Positions 26,751 to 36,200 of a stretch of 64,000 nucleotides of DNA are shown piece after piece. How positions within the stretch are numbered: position 1 is the first letter of the stretch; each line of letters starts with the position of its first letter. The notes beneath the pieces were generated by a model that saw nothing but the letters and a program-made list of their open reading frames with translations, ran no database searches and was not told where the DNA came from. Origin of the DNA: Clostridiales bacterium (lineage in GTDB: Bacteria > Bacillota > Clostridia > Lachnospirales > Lachnospiraceae); NCBI GenBank assembly GCA_021204025.1, contig JAJQAC010000063.1:23565-87564 (forward strand). Direction: 5' to 3'. The position numbers were made by a program, and so were the translations under genes.

Positions 26751-27455
26751 ATGGACAGAAGACGAGTTTTTTTAAAATTGAGCGGTGAAGCTCTTGCCGG
26801 TCCGAAGAAAACCGGTTTTGACGAAGCTACGGTAAAGGAAGTGGCACGTCAGGTAAAGATTTCGGTTGACGCAGGGGTAGAGGTTGGTATTGTGATCGGA
26901 GGCGGCAATTTCTGGAGAGGGCGTACAAGCGACGCAATCGACCGTACCAAAGCGGATCAGATCGGAATGCTGGCGACGGTAATGAATTGTATTTATGTAT
27001 CAGAAATTTTCCGGAACGCAGGCATGAAAACGCAGATTCTGACTCCGTTTGCCTGTGGATCCATGACACAGCTGTTTTCCAAGGACCTGGCAAATCAGTA
27101 TTTTGCAGAGGGAATGGTCGTGTTTTTTGCAGGGGGTACCGGTCATCCGTATTTTTCAACAGATACGGGGATCACACTGCGGGCGATCGAAATGGAGGCT
27201 GACTGTATCCTGCTGGCAAAGTCCATTGATGGGGTGTATGACAGGGATCCGGCGGTTTATCCGGATGCAAAACGATATGATACGATCAGCATTCAGGAAG
27301 TGATTGATCAGAAACTGGCAGTTGTTGATCTGACAGCATCCATCATGTGTATGGAACATAAGATGCCGATGGCGGTTTTTGACCTGAATGAGAAGGACAG
27401 TATTGCGAATGCGATGCAGGGAAAAGTGAACGGCACGATTGTGACCGTAGAATAA
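26751..27455 (+). CDS. pyrH: Uridylate kinase
   Basis: UMP kinase of the amino-acid-kinase fold. The 234-residue product starts MDRRRVFLKLSGEALAG and has IVIGGGNFWRG, DQIGMLATVMN, GGTGHPYFSTDTG and the DGVYDRDP loop. ATG 26751 is chosen because the family starts a few residues before LKLSGEAL and AGGAG lies about 8 bases upstream; the longer frame from 26679 overlaps the previous gene. pyrH-frr-uppS-cdsA-dxr-rseP is a conserved order in bacteria. Confidence 0.96.
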   Translation: MDRRRVFLKLSGEALAGPKKTGFDEATVKEVARQVKISVDAGVEVGIVIGGGNFWRGRTSDAIDRTKADQIGMLATVMNCIYVSEIFRNAGMKTQILTPFACGSMTQLFSKDLANQYFAEGMVVFFAGGTGHPYFSTDTGITLRAIEMEADCILLAKSIDGVYDRDPAVYPDAKRYDTISIQEVIDQKLAVVDLTASIMCMEHKMPMAVFDLNEKDSIANAMQGKVNGTIVTVE

Positions 27456-27471
27456 CAGGAGGAAATAACTT

Positions 27472-28026
27472 ATGGCGGCAGATCTGAAGGTATATGAGGA
27501 CAAGATGAATAAAACTCTGGAAGTGCTGATGAGCGATTACGGTACGATTCGCGCGGGCCGCGCGAATCCGCATCTTCTGGACAAGATCCGCGTGGATTAT
27601 TATGGTACGCCGACTCCGATCCAGCAGGTGGGTAATATCAGCATCCCGGAGGCCAGGGTGATGGTGATCCAGCCCTGGGAAAAGAGTATGCTGAAAGCGG
27701 TAGAAAAGGCGATTATGACCTCAGAGCTGGGGGTTCATCCGACAAATGACGGAAGCGTGATCCGTCTGGTATTTCCGGAACTGACGGAAGAGCGTCGTAA
27801 GAGTATATCGAAGGATGTCAAAAAGAAAGGTGATAACGCCAAGGTTGCATTAAGAAACATCCGTCGCGACGCGAATGATTCCTTCAAGAAGATGGAAAAG
27901 GCCGGGGAGATGTCTGAGGACGAGCGTAAGGACGCGGAGACAAAAATGCAGAAGGTTACTGATAAGATGACTGCTAAGGTCGATGAGGCAGTGGAAAAGA
28001 AGACAAAGGAGATTATGACTGTTTAA
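27472..28026 (+). CDS. frr: Ribosome recycling factor
   Basis: RRF splits post-termination ribosomes together with EF-G. The 184-residue protein has the conserved RAGRANPHLLDKI at about residues 24-36, YYGTPTPIQQVGNI, and the C-terminal domain I helix with the R.IRRDAND motif (NIRRDANDSFKKM). Length is normal. AGGAGG lies 9-14 bases upstream, and the gene is 16 bases after pyrH. Confidence 0.97.
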   Translation: MAADLKVYEDKMNKTLEVLMSDYGTIRAGRANPHLLDKIRVDYYGTPTPIQQVGNISIPEARVMVIQPWEKSMLKAVEKAIMTSELGVHPTNDGSVIRLVFPELTEERRKSISKDVKKKGDNAKVALRNIRRDANDSFKKMEKAGEMSEDERKDAETKMQKVTDKMTAKVDEAVEKKTKEIMTV

Positions 28027-28073
28027 CGGGCAGCCTGGGAATGTGGCAGGTCCTGTAGTGATCCGGAGTACGA

Positions 28074-28116
28074 AAAGGGTGGGGCGGTGGATTTGCATCC
28101 CGTCTCACCCTTCCTT
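28074..28116 (+). terminator. Terminator-like hairpin after frr
   Basis: AAGGGTG (28075-28081) pairs with CACCCTT (28106-28112) around a further partly paired GGGGCGG/CCCGTC core, and CCTTGT follows. The T-run is poor, so it may be an attenuator rather than a full stop. Confidence 0.5.
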
Positions 28117-28117
28117 G

Positions 28118-28226
28118 TATGCACAGGGCCGGGTAAGGAATTTTGCGGCATTCGCCGCACCCGGCCCGCGAGACGGGCAGGAGGCGAAAAAGCCTCCTCC
28201 TACTCGATTACACGGGTGGACAGGGA
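28118..28226. repeat. Modular dispersed repeat, copy 2 (modules a and b)
   Basis: Lies between frr and uppS. It contains module a (CAGGGCCGGGTAAGGAATTT ... GCCGCACCCGGCCCGCG) and module b (AGGCGAAAAAGCCTCCTCCT ending ACTCGATTACACGGG), in the same order as copy 1 but without module c. Its frames on both strands match spurious frames in the other copies. Confidence 0.82.
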
Positions 28227-28281
28227 AGTTCATACTTTCTGATCCATAGGCAAACTGCCAGAACGAATTCAGGAGGATATA

Positions 28282-29019
28282 ATGAAAGATATGGGAGAAA
28301 ATCTGGAGGGTCTGGTAATTCCGAAGCATGTGGCCCTGATTCTTGACGGCAACGGGAGATGGGCGAAGAAACGCGGACTTCCGCGCACGATGGGACACCG
28401 GGAGGGATGTGTGACCGTAGAAAAAACAGTAGAAATCGCCGCCCGGCTGGGAATCGGATATCTGACGGTATATGCTTTCTCAACGGAGAACTGGAAACGC
28501 TCCGCGGAGGAAGTGGGCGCCCTGATGCAGCTGTTTCGTTATTATATGGTCCGCCTGTTAAAGGTTGCCTCTCAGAACAATGTCCGTGTCCGTATGATTG
28601 GTGATCGAACCCGTTTTGATGAGGATATTATCGACGGGATTAACCGTCTGGAGTCGGAGACGAAAGAGAACACGGGCCTGACCTTTGTGATTGCGGTAAA
28701 TTACGGGGGCCGGGATGATATCCGGCGCGCGGTCATAAGGATGGCGGGTGAAGCAGCTGAGGGCGTTCTGATACCGGAGGAGATTACAGAGGAGACTGTG
28801 GCTGCTCATCTGGATACTGCCGGAATGCCGGACCCGGATCTGTTGATCCGGACAAGCGGAGAACTTCGCCTGTCCAATTTTCTTCTGTGGCAGCTTGCGT
28901 ATACGGAAATTTATGTAACTGACTGTCTGTGGCCTGATTTTGACCGGGAAGAAATGATTCGCGCGATTCAGGCATATAATAAACGGGACCGCAGATATGG
29001 CGGAGTAAAGACCCGGTAA
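28282..29019 (+). CDS. uppS: Undecaprenyl diphosphate synthase
   Basis: This cis-prenyltransferase makes the C55 lipid carrier for peptidoglycan and wall polymers. The 245-residue protein has the signature VALILDGNGRWAKKRG with the catalytic Asp, GHREGC, YAFSTENWKR, VNYGGRDDI and the closing PDLLIRTSGELRLSNFLLWQ. AGGAGG stands directly before the ATG. It is 3 bases plus a short overlap-free gap from the cdsA leader. Confidence 0.97.
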   Translation: MKDMGENLEGLVIPKHVALILDGNGRWAKKRGLPRTMGHREGCVTVEKTVEIAARLGIGYLTVYAFSTENWKRSAEEVGALMQLFRYYMVRLLKVASQNNVRVRMIGDRTRFDEDIIDGINRLESETKENTGLTFVIAVNYGGRDDIRRAVIRMAGEAAEGVLIPEEITEETVAAHLDTAGMPDPDLLIRTSGELRLSNFLLWQLAYTEIYVTDCLWPDFDREEMIRAIQAYNKRDRRYGGVKTR

Positions 29020-29042
29020 GAATGGCAAAGGAGGATGTTTTG

Positions 29043-29843
29043 ATGTTTACAAAGCGTCTGCTCAGCGGGATTGTACTGGTAATATGCGCCATTGTGTTTG
29101 TCTATCAGGGCAGTTTTCCGTTGTTTGCCGTGACGATGGCACTTGCTCTGATCGGGCAGTTTGAATTGTACCGGGCTCTGAAACTGGAAAAGACGCCTTT
29201 CTGCTGGATTGGTTATCTGACTTCCGTGGCTTATTATGTTCTTCTCTGGTTTGACTGTGAGTATCTGATTGTGCTTCTGGTAATCGCTGCATTGATGCTG
29301 CTGATGACAGTCTATGTGGTGACTTTCCCCGAATATGGCACAGAACAGGTGACGGAATCTTTTTTTGGAATATTTTATACGGCTGTCATGCTTTCTTATC
29401 CGTATCAGGTTCGGATGATGCCGGATGGGAAATATCTGGTATGGATGATTTTTCTGGCGTCATGGGGATCGGATACGTTCGCGTATTGTGTCGGACGGCT
29501 TTTTGGCCGACATAAGATGGCTCCGATTCTGAGTCCTAAAAAAACGGTGGAAGGAGCTGTTGGCGGTGTGGCGGGAGCCGCGCTGCTGGCTGTCATTTAT
29601 GTATCGGTCTTTGGCAGCAGGATGATTGATGTGGCATATCCACAGTTTACCTGTACGGCAGCCTGCGCGATTGCGGCGGTCATCTCGCAGATCGGAGACC
29701 TTGCCGCTTCTGCGATCAAGAGAAATCATGATATTAAGGATTATGGCAATCTGATTCCCGGTCATGGAGGGGTGCTGGATCGTTTTGACAGCATGCTGTT
29801 TACGGCGCCGGCGATTTATTTTGCGATTTTATTTCTGAGATAA
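29043..29843 (+). CDS. cdsA: Phosphatidate cytidylyltransferase
   Basis: CdsA makes CDP-diacylglycerol, the precursor of most phospholipids. The 266-residue integral membrane protein has about eight hydrophobic helices and the CdsA signature KRNHDIKDYGNLIPGHGG followed by LDRFDSM near the C-terminus. The ATG at 29043 follows AAAGGAGG at 29027-29034; a frame from 29022 would run through that site. Confidence 0.95.
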   Translation: MFTKRLLSGIVLVICAIVFVYQGSFPLFAVTMALALIGQFELYRALKLEKTPFCWIGYLTSVAYYVLLWFDCEYLIVLLVIAALMLLMTVYVVTFPEYGTEQVTESFFGIFYTAVMLSYPYQVRMMPDGKYLVWMIFLASWGSDTFAYCVGRLFGRHKMAPILSPKKTVEGAVGGVAGAALLAVIYVSVFGSRMIDVAYPQFTCTAACAIAAVISQIGDLAASAIKRNHDIKDYGNLIPGHGGVLDRFDSMLFTAPAIYFAILFLR

Positions 29844-29862
29844 CACGGGAAGGAAATTTTAT

Positions 29863-31014
29863 ATGAAGAAAATTGCGATTCTTGGTTCCACAGGTTCCAT
29901 CGGGACCCAGACGCTTACGGTAGTAGAAAATAACAGGGACATTCAGGTCACGGCGCTTGCCGCGGGCAGTAATATCCGGCTTCTGGAAGGACAGATCCGG
30001 AAGTTTCATCCGGATATCGCATGTGTTTATGATGAAGAGCGGGCGCGTGAGTTAAAGATAGCCGTCGCAGATCTTCCGGTGAAAATCACGTCTGGCATGG
30101 ATGGCCTGATTGAGACGGCTGCCGGGTCGGAAGCGGAAGTCGTCGTCACGGCGGTAGTGGGTATGATCGGTATCCGTCCCACAATTGCGGCGATGAAAGC
30201 GGGAAAGGATATCGCGCTGGCCAATAAAGAGACACTGGTGACAGCGGGACATCTGATCATGCCGCTGGCAGAGAAGTGTGGTGTTCGCATTTTGCCGGTA
30301 GACAGCGAGCACAGTGCGATTTTCCAATGTCAGAAAGGGGAAGCTCATAATCGGATTCAGCGGATTCTGCTGACCGCTTCCGGCGGACCGTTTCGTGGAT
30401 TTACGAGAGAACAGCTCGCCGGTATCCGGCCGGAGGACGCGCTGAAACATCCCAACTGGAGTATGGGGAAAAAGGTGACGATTGATTCTTCGACCATGGT
30501 GAATAAGGGCCTGGAAGTCATGGAGGCGAGATGGCTCTTTGATGTCGCGATCGACCAGATCGAGGTAGTGATTCAGCCGCAGAGTGTAATTCATTCGATG
30601 GTTGAGTTTGAGGACGGAGCGATGATCGCACAGCTCGGCACACCGGACATGAAGCTGCCGATTCAATATGCTCTGTATTATCCGGAGAGGCGGTTCCTTC
30701 CGGGAGATCGACTGGATTTTGCAAAATTACGGACGATTACTTTTGAGGCTCCGGATCTGAATACGTTCCATGGGCTTAAACTCGCCCTGCGTGCGGGAAA
30801 ACGTGGCGGGACATTGCCGACGGTGTTTAACGCGGCAAATGAATATGCGGTTGCGCGGTTTCTGGATGGCAGGATTTCTTATCTGACGATTACCGATATG
30901 ATCGAGATGGCGATGGATCATCATGTGGTATCGGATGACCCGACTGTGGAACAGATTCTCGACGCGGAACGCGAGACCTATGAATTGATAGAAAGCAGGT
31001 GGGGGGATTGTTAA
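29863..31014 (+). CDS. dxr: 1-deoxy-D-xylulose 5-phosphate reductoisomerase
   Basis: Dxr makes MEP, the first committed step of the isoprenoid pathway whose later enzymes IspG and IspH are also in this window. The 383-residue protein has the NADPH-binding GSTGSIGTQTL, ALANKETLVTAG, PVDSEHSAIFQC, the flexible-loop region ASGGPFRG and HPNWSMGKKVTIDSSTM. Its last bases overlap the rseP start. Confidence 0.97.
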   Translation: MKKIAILGSTGSIGTQTLTVVENNRDIQVTALAAGSNIRLLEGQIRKFHPDIACVYDEERARELKIAVADLPVKITSGMDGLIETAAGSEAEVVVTAVVGMIGIRPTIAAMKAGKDIALANKETLVTAGHLIMPLAEKCGVRILPVDSEHSAIFQCQKGEAHNRIQRILLTASGGPFRGFTREQLAGIRPEDALKHPNWSMGKKVTIDSSTMVNKGLEVMEARWLFDVAIDQIEVVIQPQSVIHSMVEFEDGAMIAQLGTPDMKLPIQYALYYPERRFLPGDRLDFAKLRTITFEAPDLNTFHGLKLALRAGKRGGTLPTVFNAANEYAVARFLDGRISYLTITDMIEMAMDHHVVSDDPTVEQILDAERETYELIESRWGDC

Positions 31015-32078
31015 ATATCCTCGCGGCGGTTTTTATTTTTGGATTGATTATCCTGATTCATGAGTTTGGACATTTCCTGTTTGCGAAACTGAACGGGATC
31101 GGGGTCATTGAGTTTTCGATCGGTATGGGACCGCGTGTTGTCAGTTTTGTGAGGGGAGAAACCAGATATTCGTTTAAGATTCTTCCTTTTGGCGGTTCCT
31201 GTATGATGGTGGGCGAGGACGGCGACAGTCAGGATGAAAAATCGTTCAATAGTAAGCCGGTGACCGGTCGGATCTCTGTGATTGCCGCGGGCCCCGGCTT
31301 TAATTTCCTGCTGGCGTTTCTGGCGGCTATGGTTATCGTGGCGATGATCGGGCATGACGGTACGGTGCTGACCGATGTCATGGATGGTTATCCAGCTGCG
31401 AAAGCAGGACTCACCGCCGGAGATAAAATTATAAAAATCAACACCCGAAGAGTTTCTGCCCATCGGGATGTATCCCTGTATCTGCTGACGCATCCGGGGG
31501 AAGAGGTTCTTATCACTTATGAGCGTCCTCCGGGAGGAGACTGGGAAAAGGGTGGAGCCAGTGAAAAACGCTCGGTGAGCATTACGCCGGTTTATGATGA
31601 AGAGTACCAGACATACATGTTGGGGGTTGTGTTTGGAGGATATGAAAAGACATCCGGGCTGGGGGAATTCTTAAGCGCCAGTCTGTATGAAGTGAAGTAT
31701 TGTGTTGTGTCTACATTTGACAGCTTTGGGATGCTGTTTCGCCGGCAGATCCGCGCGGATGAAGCAGTGGCAGGACCGGTGCAGATTGTCAGTATGGTAG
31801 GAGAGACTGTGGGAGAAAGTCGTAAGTCCGGACCGTCGGCAATGGTATTTGTTGTTGCAAACTGGATCCTGCTGCTCTCGGCGAGTCTTGGCATCATGAA
31901 TCTGCTTCCTTTCCCGGCCCTGGATGGCGGGCGGCTTTTATTCCTGTTGATCGAGTTGATCCGCGGAAAGCCGATCGACCCGGAAAAAGAGGGATTTGTT
32001 CATATGGTGGGGATGTGTTTTCTGATGTTTCTGATGGTTGTGGTACTGTTCCATGATATCTGGCGGCTGCTGTTGTGA
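30999..32078 (+). CDS. rseP: RIP metalloprotease, site-2 protease family
   Basis: This intramembrane zinc protease cuts transmembrane substrates such as anti-sigma factors. The roughly 359-residue protein has the active-site HEFGH in the first membrane helix (about residue 21), a PDZ domain in the middle (YPAAKAGLTAGDKIIKINTR), and the third zinc ligand in NLLPFPALDGGR. Start choice is open: GTG 30999 is in frame, but TTG 31008 has AGGTGG at a better distance and gives a typical N-terminus. It overlaps dxr by 16 bases (or 7). Confidence 0.93.
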   Translation: MGGLLNILAAVFIFGLIILIHEFGHFLFAKLNGIGVIEFSIGMGPRVVSFVRGETRYSFKILPFGGSCMMVGEDGDSQDEKSFNSKPVTGRISVIAAGPGFNFLLAFLAAMVIVAMIGHDGTVLTDVMDGYPAAKAGLTAGDKIIKINTRRVSAHRDVSLYLLTHPGEEVLITYERPPGGDWEKGGASEKRSVSITPVYDEEYQTYMLGVVFGGYEKTSGLGEFLSASLYEVKYCVVSTFDSFGMLFRRQIRADEAVAGPVQIVSMVGETVGESRKSGPSAMVFVVANWILLLSASLGIMNLLPFPALDGGRLLFLLIELIRGKPIDPEKEGFVHMVGMCFLMFLMVVVLFHDIWRLLL

Positions 32079-32211
32079 AACCTGGTAAGGCGTAGTGCGG
32101 AAGGTTCGTCTCAGAGAGGAAGGAATATCCTCTGAGAACCGTCAGAATATGAATCAGGCAGATTTGAAGTATCAGGTAAGGATAGGAAAGAGAAAGCTGA
32201 GGTTACAGACT

Positions 32212-33291
32212 ATGAGCAGAATGGTTACAAGGGAGGTTTCGATCGGGAATCGGGTGATCGGAGGAGATCATCCGATCCTGATTCAGTCGATGTGCAATAC
32301 CAGGACGGAGGATACGCAGGCAACGATTGCGCAGATTCTCAGGCTGGAACAGGCGGGTTGTGATATCATCCGTGTGGCGGTGCCTACGATGGAAGCAGCG
32401 GATAGTATCCGCAGTATAAAAAAAAGGATTCATATTCCGCTGGTGGCGGATATTCATTTTGATTATCGGCTGGCAATTGCCGCGATCGAGTGCGGGGCGG
32501 ATAAGATCCGCATTAATCCGGGTAATATTGGGTCAGAGGAACGGGTGAAAGCGGTTGTTGATACGGCCAGAAATTACGGTGTGCCGATCCGCGTTGGAGT
32601 GAACAGCGGTTCGCTGGAGAAACCACTGATCGCAAAGTATGGCTCCGTAACGGCGGAAGGACTTGTAGAAAGCGCGCTGGCGCAGGTAGCGTTGATCGAG
32701 AGACTGGGTTATGACAGGCTGGTGATCAGTATCAAGTCATCGGATGTTATGATGTGTGTGAAAGCACATGAGCTGATCAGCAAACAGACGACTTATCCGC
32801 TGCATGTCGGTATCACAGAAGCGGGAACGCTTACATCCGGGAATATTAAATCGGCAGTAGGGCTGGGTATTATCCTGAACGAGGGAATCGGAGATACGAT
32901 CCGGGTCTCTCTGACAGGAGATCCGATCGAAGAAGTAAAATCAGCGAAACAGATTCTCCGCACGCTGGGATTGCGCAGGGGAGGCGTAGAGGTGGTTTCC
33001 TGTCCGACCTGCGGGAGAACGAGGATTGACCTGATTGGCCTGGCAAATCAGGTGGAAAATATGGTTACGGAATTTGACGATCTGGATTTGAAGGTCGCAG
33101 TGATGGGCTGCGCAGTCAATGGACCGGGAGAAGCAAGAGAAGCGGATATCGGTATTGCCGGAGGTGTCGGCGAAGGACTTCTGATCGCGCATGGCGAAGT
33201 GATCCGCAAGGTCGCGGAAGATCATCTGCTGGAAGCGCTGCACGATGAACTGGTCCGGATTGCCGCAAAGAGGAAGCAGGAGAGATCATAG
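32212..33291 (+). CDS. ispG: 4-hydroxy-3-methylbut-2-en-1-yl diphosphate synthase
   Basis: IspG (GcpE) is the [4Fe-4S] reductase that makes HMBPP from MEcPP. From ATG 32212 it is about 359 residues, the usual length. It has HPILIQSMCNTRTED, PLVADIHFDYR, KIRINPGNIG, the cluster cysteines in VSCPTCGRTRID, and MGCAVNGPGEAREADIG. The open frame extends upstream to GTG 32095, but those residues look non-homologous. A GAGG lies about 9 bases before 32212. It ends directly before polC (1 bp gap at most). Confidence 0.96.
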   Translation: MSRMVTREVSIGNRVIGGDHPILIQSMCNTRTEDTQATIAQILRLEQAGCDIIRVAVPTMEAADSIRSIKKRIHIPLVADIHFDYRLAIAAIECGADKIRINPGNIGSEERVKAVVDTARNYGVPIRVGVNSGSLEKPLIAKYGSVTAEGLVESALAQVALIERLGYDRLVISIKSSDVMMCVKAHELISKQTTYPLHVGITEAGTLTSGNIKSAVGLGIILNEGIGDTIRVSLTGDPIEEVKSAKQILRTLGLRRGGVEVVSCPTCGRTRIDLIGLANQVENMVTEFDDLDLKVAVMGCAVNGPGEAREADIGIAGGVGEGLLIAHGEVIRKVAEDHLLEALHDELVRIAAKRKQERS

Positions 33292-36200
33292 ATGAAGGCG
33301 TTTTTGGAGGTGTTTCCGGGATTACATATGACAGAGGAGATGGAAGGACTCTTAAAGCTGGTTGAGGTGGATCGTGTGACCATGACCAGCGACCGGAGTC
33401 TGATCCGTGTGTATATAGTATCCCCGCGCCTGATTCATAAAAAGAATATCGTTTCGGTAGAAAACGGGATCCGGGACCAGCTTTTCCCGGGGAAGTCTGT
33501 CACTGTGAAAATATTTGAGAAATATCGCCTTTCCACGCAGTATAATCCGGAAAAACTTTTAAGGGTGTATCGGGACAGCCTTTTATATGAATTAAAGAAT
33601 TACAGTATTGTTGAGTATAATATGTTCCGGAAAGCGGATATTACATTTCCCAGACCGGACCTCCTCCATATGACAGTAGAAAATACGATGGTAAACCGGG
33701 AAAAGACCGGAGAATTGCAGCGGATTCTGGAAAAGGTATTTCATGAGAGATGTGGTTTGCCGACGAACGTGGAGCTTGAATATATCGATCCGCAGGATCG
33801 TTCCAAACGAGAGGATCGGTTCCATGCGGAAATTGCGGAGTACCTCTCTGCGCATGCAGACGCGGGGAATAGCAGCAGCGCGCAGATGGTTCAGCCCTCC
33901 CGGGAAAAGAAACCGTCCGGAAAGCGTGAGATCGTAAAACAGGAGGGAATCAGGCGGGATGCGTCGAAAAAGAAATCCTGGAGCGATGGTAATTACCGAA
34001 GTTCGGATCACCCGGATGTCCTTTACGGAAGAAATTTTGATGATGACTTTATCGAGATTGAAAAGATTGAAGGCGAGATGGGCGAGGTTACCGTGCGCGG
34101 ACAGATCCTGAGTAAGGACAGCCGTGTGACCAGATCGGGTAAGACCATTTTTATTTTCCCAATCACGGACTTTACCGATACCATTACCGTAAAGGTGTTT
34201 GCCAATGAGGAAAACGTGGAGGCTCTGGACGCGGCGATTCAGACGGGTTCCTTTATCCGCCTGAAAGGAAATACGACGATTGACCGTTTTGACGGAGAGC
34301 TTACGATCGGTTCGGTCAGAGGGATCAAAAAATGCGAGGATTTTCGTCTGAAGCGGACGGATCAGAGTCCGGTGAAGCGGGTGGAACTGCATTGTCATAC
34401 GAAAATGAGCGATATGGACGGCGTTTCCGAAGTAAAAGATATTATCAGACAGGCAAAAGCCTGGGGAATGCCGGCGATCGCGATTACCGATCATGGCTGT
34501 GTCCAGGCGTTTCCGGATGCTTTCCATACGCTGGACAAAGGGGATGATTTTAAGATCATCTATGGCGTCGAAGGGTATCTGGTGGATGATGTCAGAGAAC
34601 TCGTGGAGAATCCGCAGGGACAGACTTTTCAGGATCCCTTTGTGGTTTTTGATATTGAGACGACCGGCTTCAGCCCGGAAAAAAATAAGATTATCGAAAT
34701 CGGAGCTGTGCGGATCGAACGGGGAGAGATCACGGAACGTTTCAGTACATTTGTCAATCCCTGTGAACCGATTCCCTATGAGATCGAACAGTTGACGGGT
34801 ATTAATGACAATATGGTGCTGTCGGCGGATATCATTGATAATATATTGTCGGAGTTTCTGCGCTTTTGTGAGGGATGCGCGATCGTTGCTCATAATGCTT
34901 CGTTTGATGTGAGTTTTATTCAGTTTCAGGCAAAACGGCTGGGACTGGCATTCTCGCCGACGGTTCTTGATACTGTGGAGATCGCGAGACAGCTTCTGCC
35001 AAATCTGAACCGTTATAAGCTGGATACGGTTGCGAAGGCTCTGGATGTCTCTCTGGAGAATCATCACCGCGCGGTGGATGACGCGGAGGCAACCGCGCAT
35101 ATTTTTTTAAAGTTTGTAAAAATGCTTCAGGAGCGGGAAATTGAGGATCTTAAGGGATTAAACGCGATCAGCCGATTGTCAGCGGAGGCGATTAAAAAAA
35201 TGCCGACGTGGCATGTCATTATTCTGGCTAAAAATGAGATCGGTCGGGTGAATCTGTACCGACTGGTTTCGTGGTCCCATATTGATTATTTTTCAAAGAG
35301 ACCCAGAATCCCCAAAAGTCTGTTGGACGAATATCGGGAGGGACTGCTGATCGGCTCTGCGTGCGAGGCGGGCGAACTATTTCAGGCGCTGCTGCGTGGC
35401 CAGCCGGAGGAAACGCTGTTAAAGATTGCTGACTTTTATGATTACCTTGAGATCCAGCCTCTGGGAAATAATGCGTTTATGCTACGAAATGAGAAAAGCA
35501 CGGTTAAGACCTGGGAGGATCTGAAGGAATGTAACCGCAGAATACTGGCGCTGGGAGACGCTCTGGGGAAGCCTGTCTGCGCGACCTGCGACGTGCATTT
35601 TCTAAATCCGGAGGATGAGGTTTACCGCCGGATTGTCATGGCAGGGCAGGGATTTTCAGACGCTGACGAGCAGGCACCGCTCTTTCTGCGGACGACGGAG
35701 GAAATGCTGAAAGAATTTGACTATCTGGGGCCGGATCGCGCGCAGGAGGTTGTGACCACCAATACGCGCCGGATCTGCGATATGTGTGAGACTATTGCGC
35801 CCGTCCGCCCGGACAAGAGTCCGCCTGTGATCGCGGATTCGGATGAAACTCTGCGGAAAATCTGTTATGACCGCGCCTATGAGATCTACGGAGAAGAATT
35901 GCCGGAGATCGTTGTTGACCGTCTGGAGCGGGAACTGCATTCGATTATATCCAACGGCTTTGCCGTGATGTATATCATTGCTCAGAAATTAGTGTGGAAA
36001 TCAAACGAGGACGGCTATCTGGTCGGTTCGCGTGGATCTGTCGGCTCTTCTTTTGTTGCTTATCTGGCGGGGATTACGGAGGTCAATTCTCTGAGTCCAC
36101 ATTATCTGTGCCCAGAATGTCATTATTATGACTTTGATTCGGAAGAGGTAAAGAAATACAGCGGTATGGCGGGCTGCGATATGCCGGACAAGATCTGTCC

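Noticed and set aside
33592..35100. Minus-strand frame of about 500 codons antisense to polC
   Set aside because: polC motifs on the + strand are unambiguous; the antisense frame has no recognisable domain or ribosome site.
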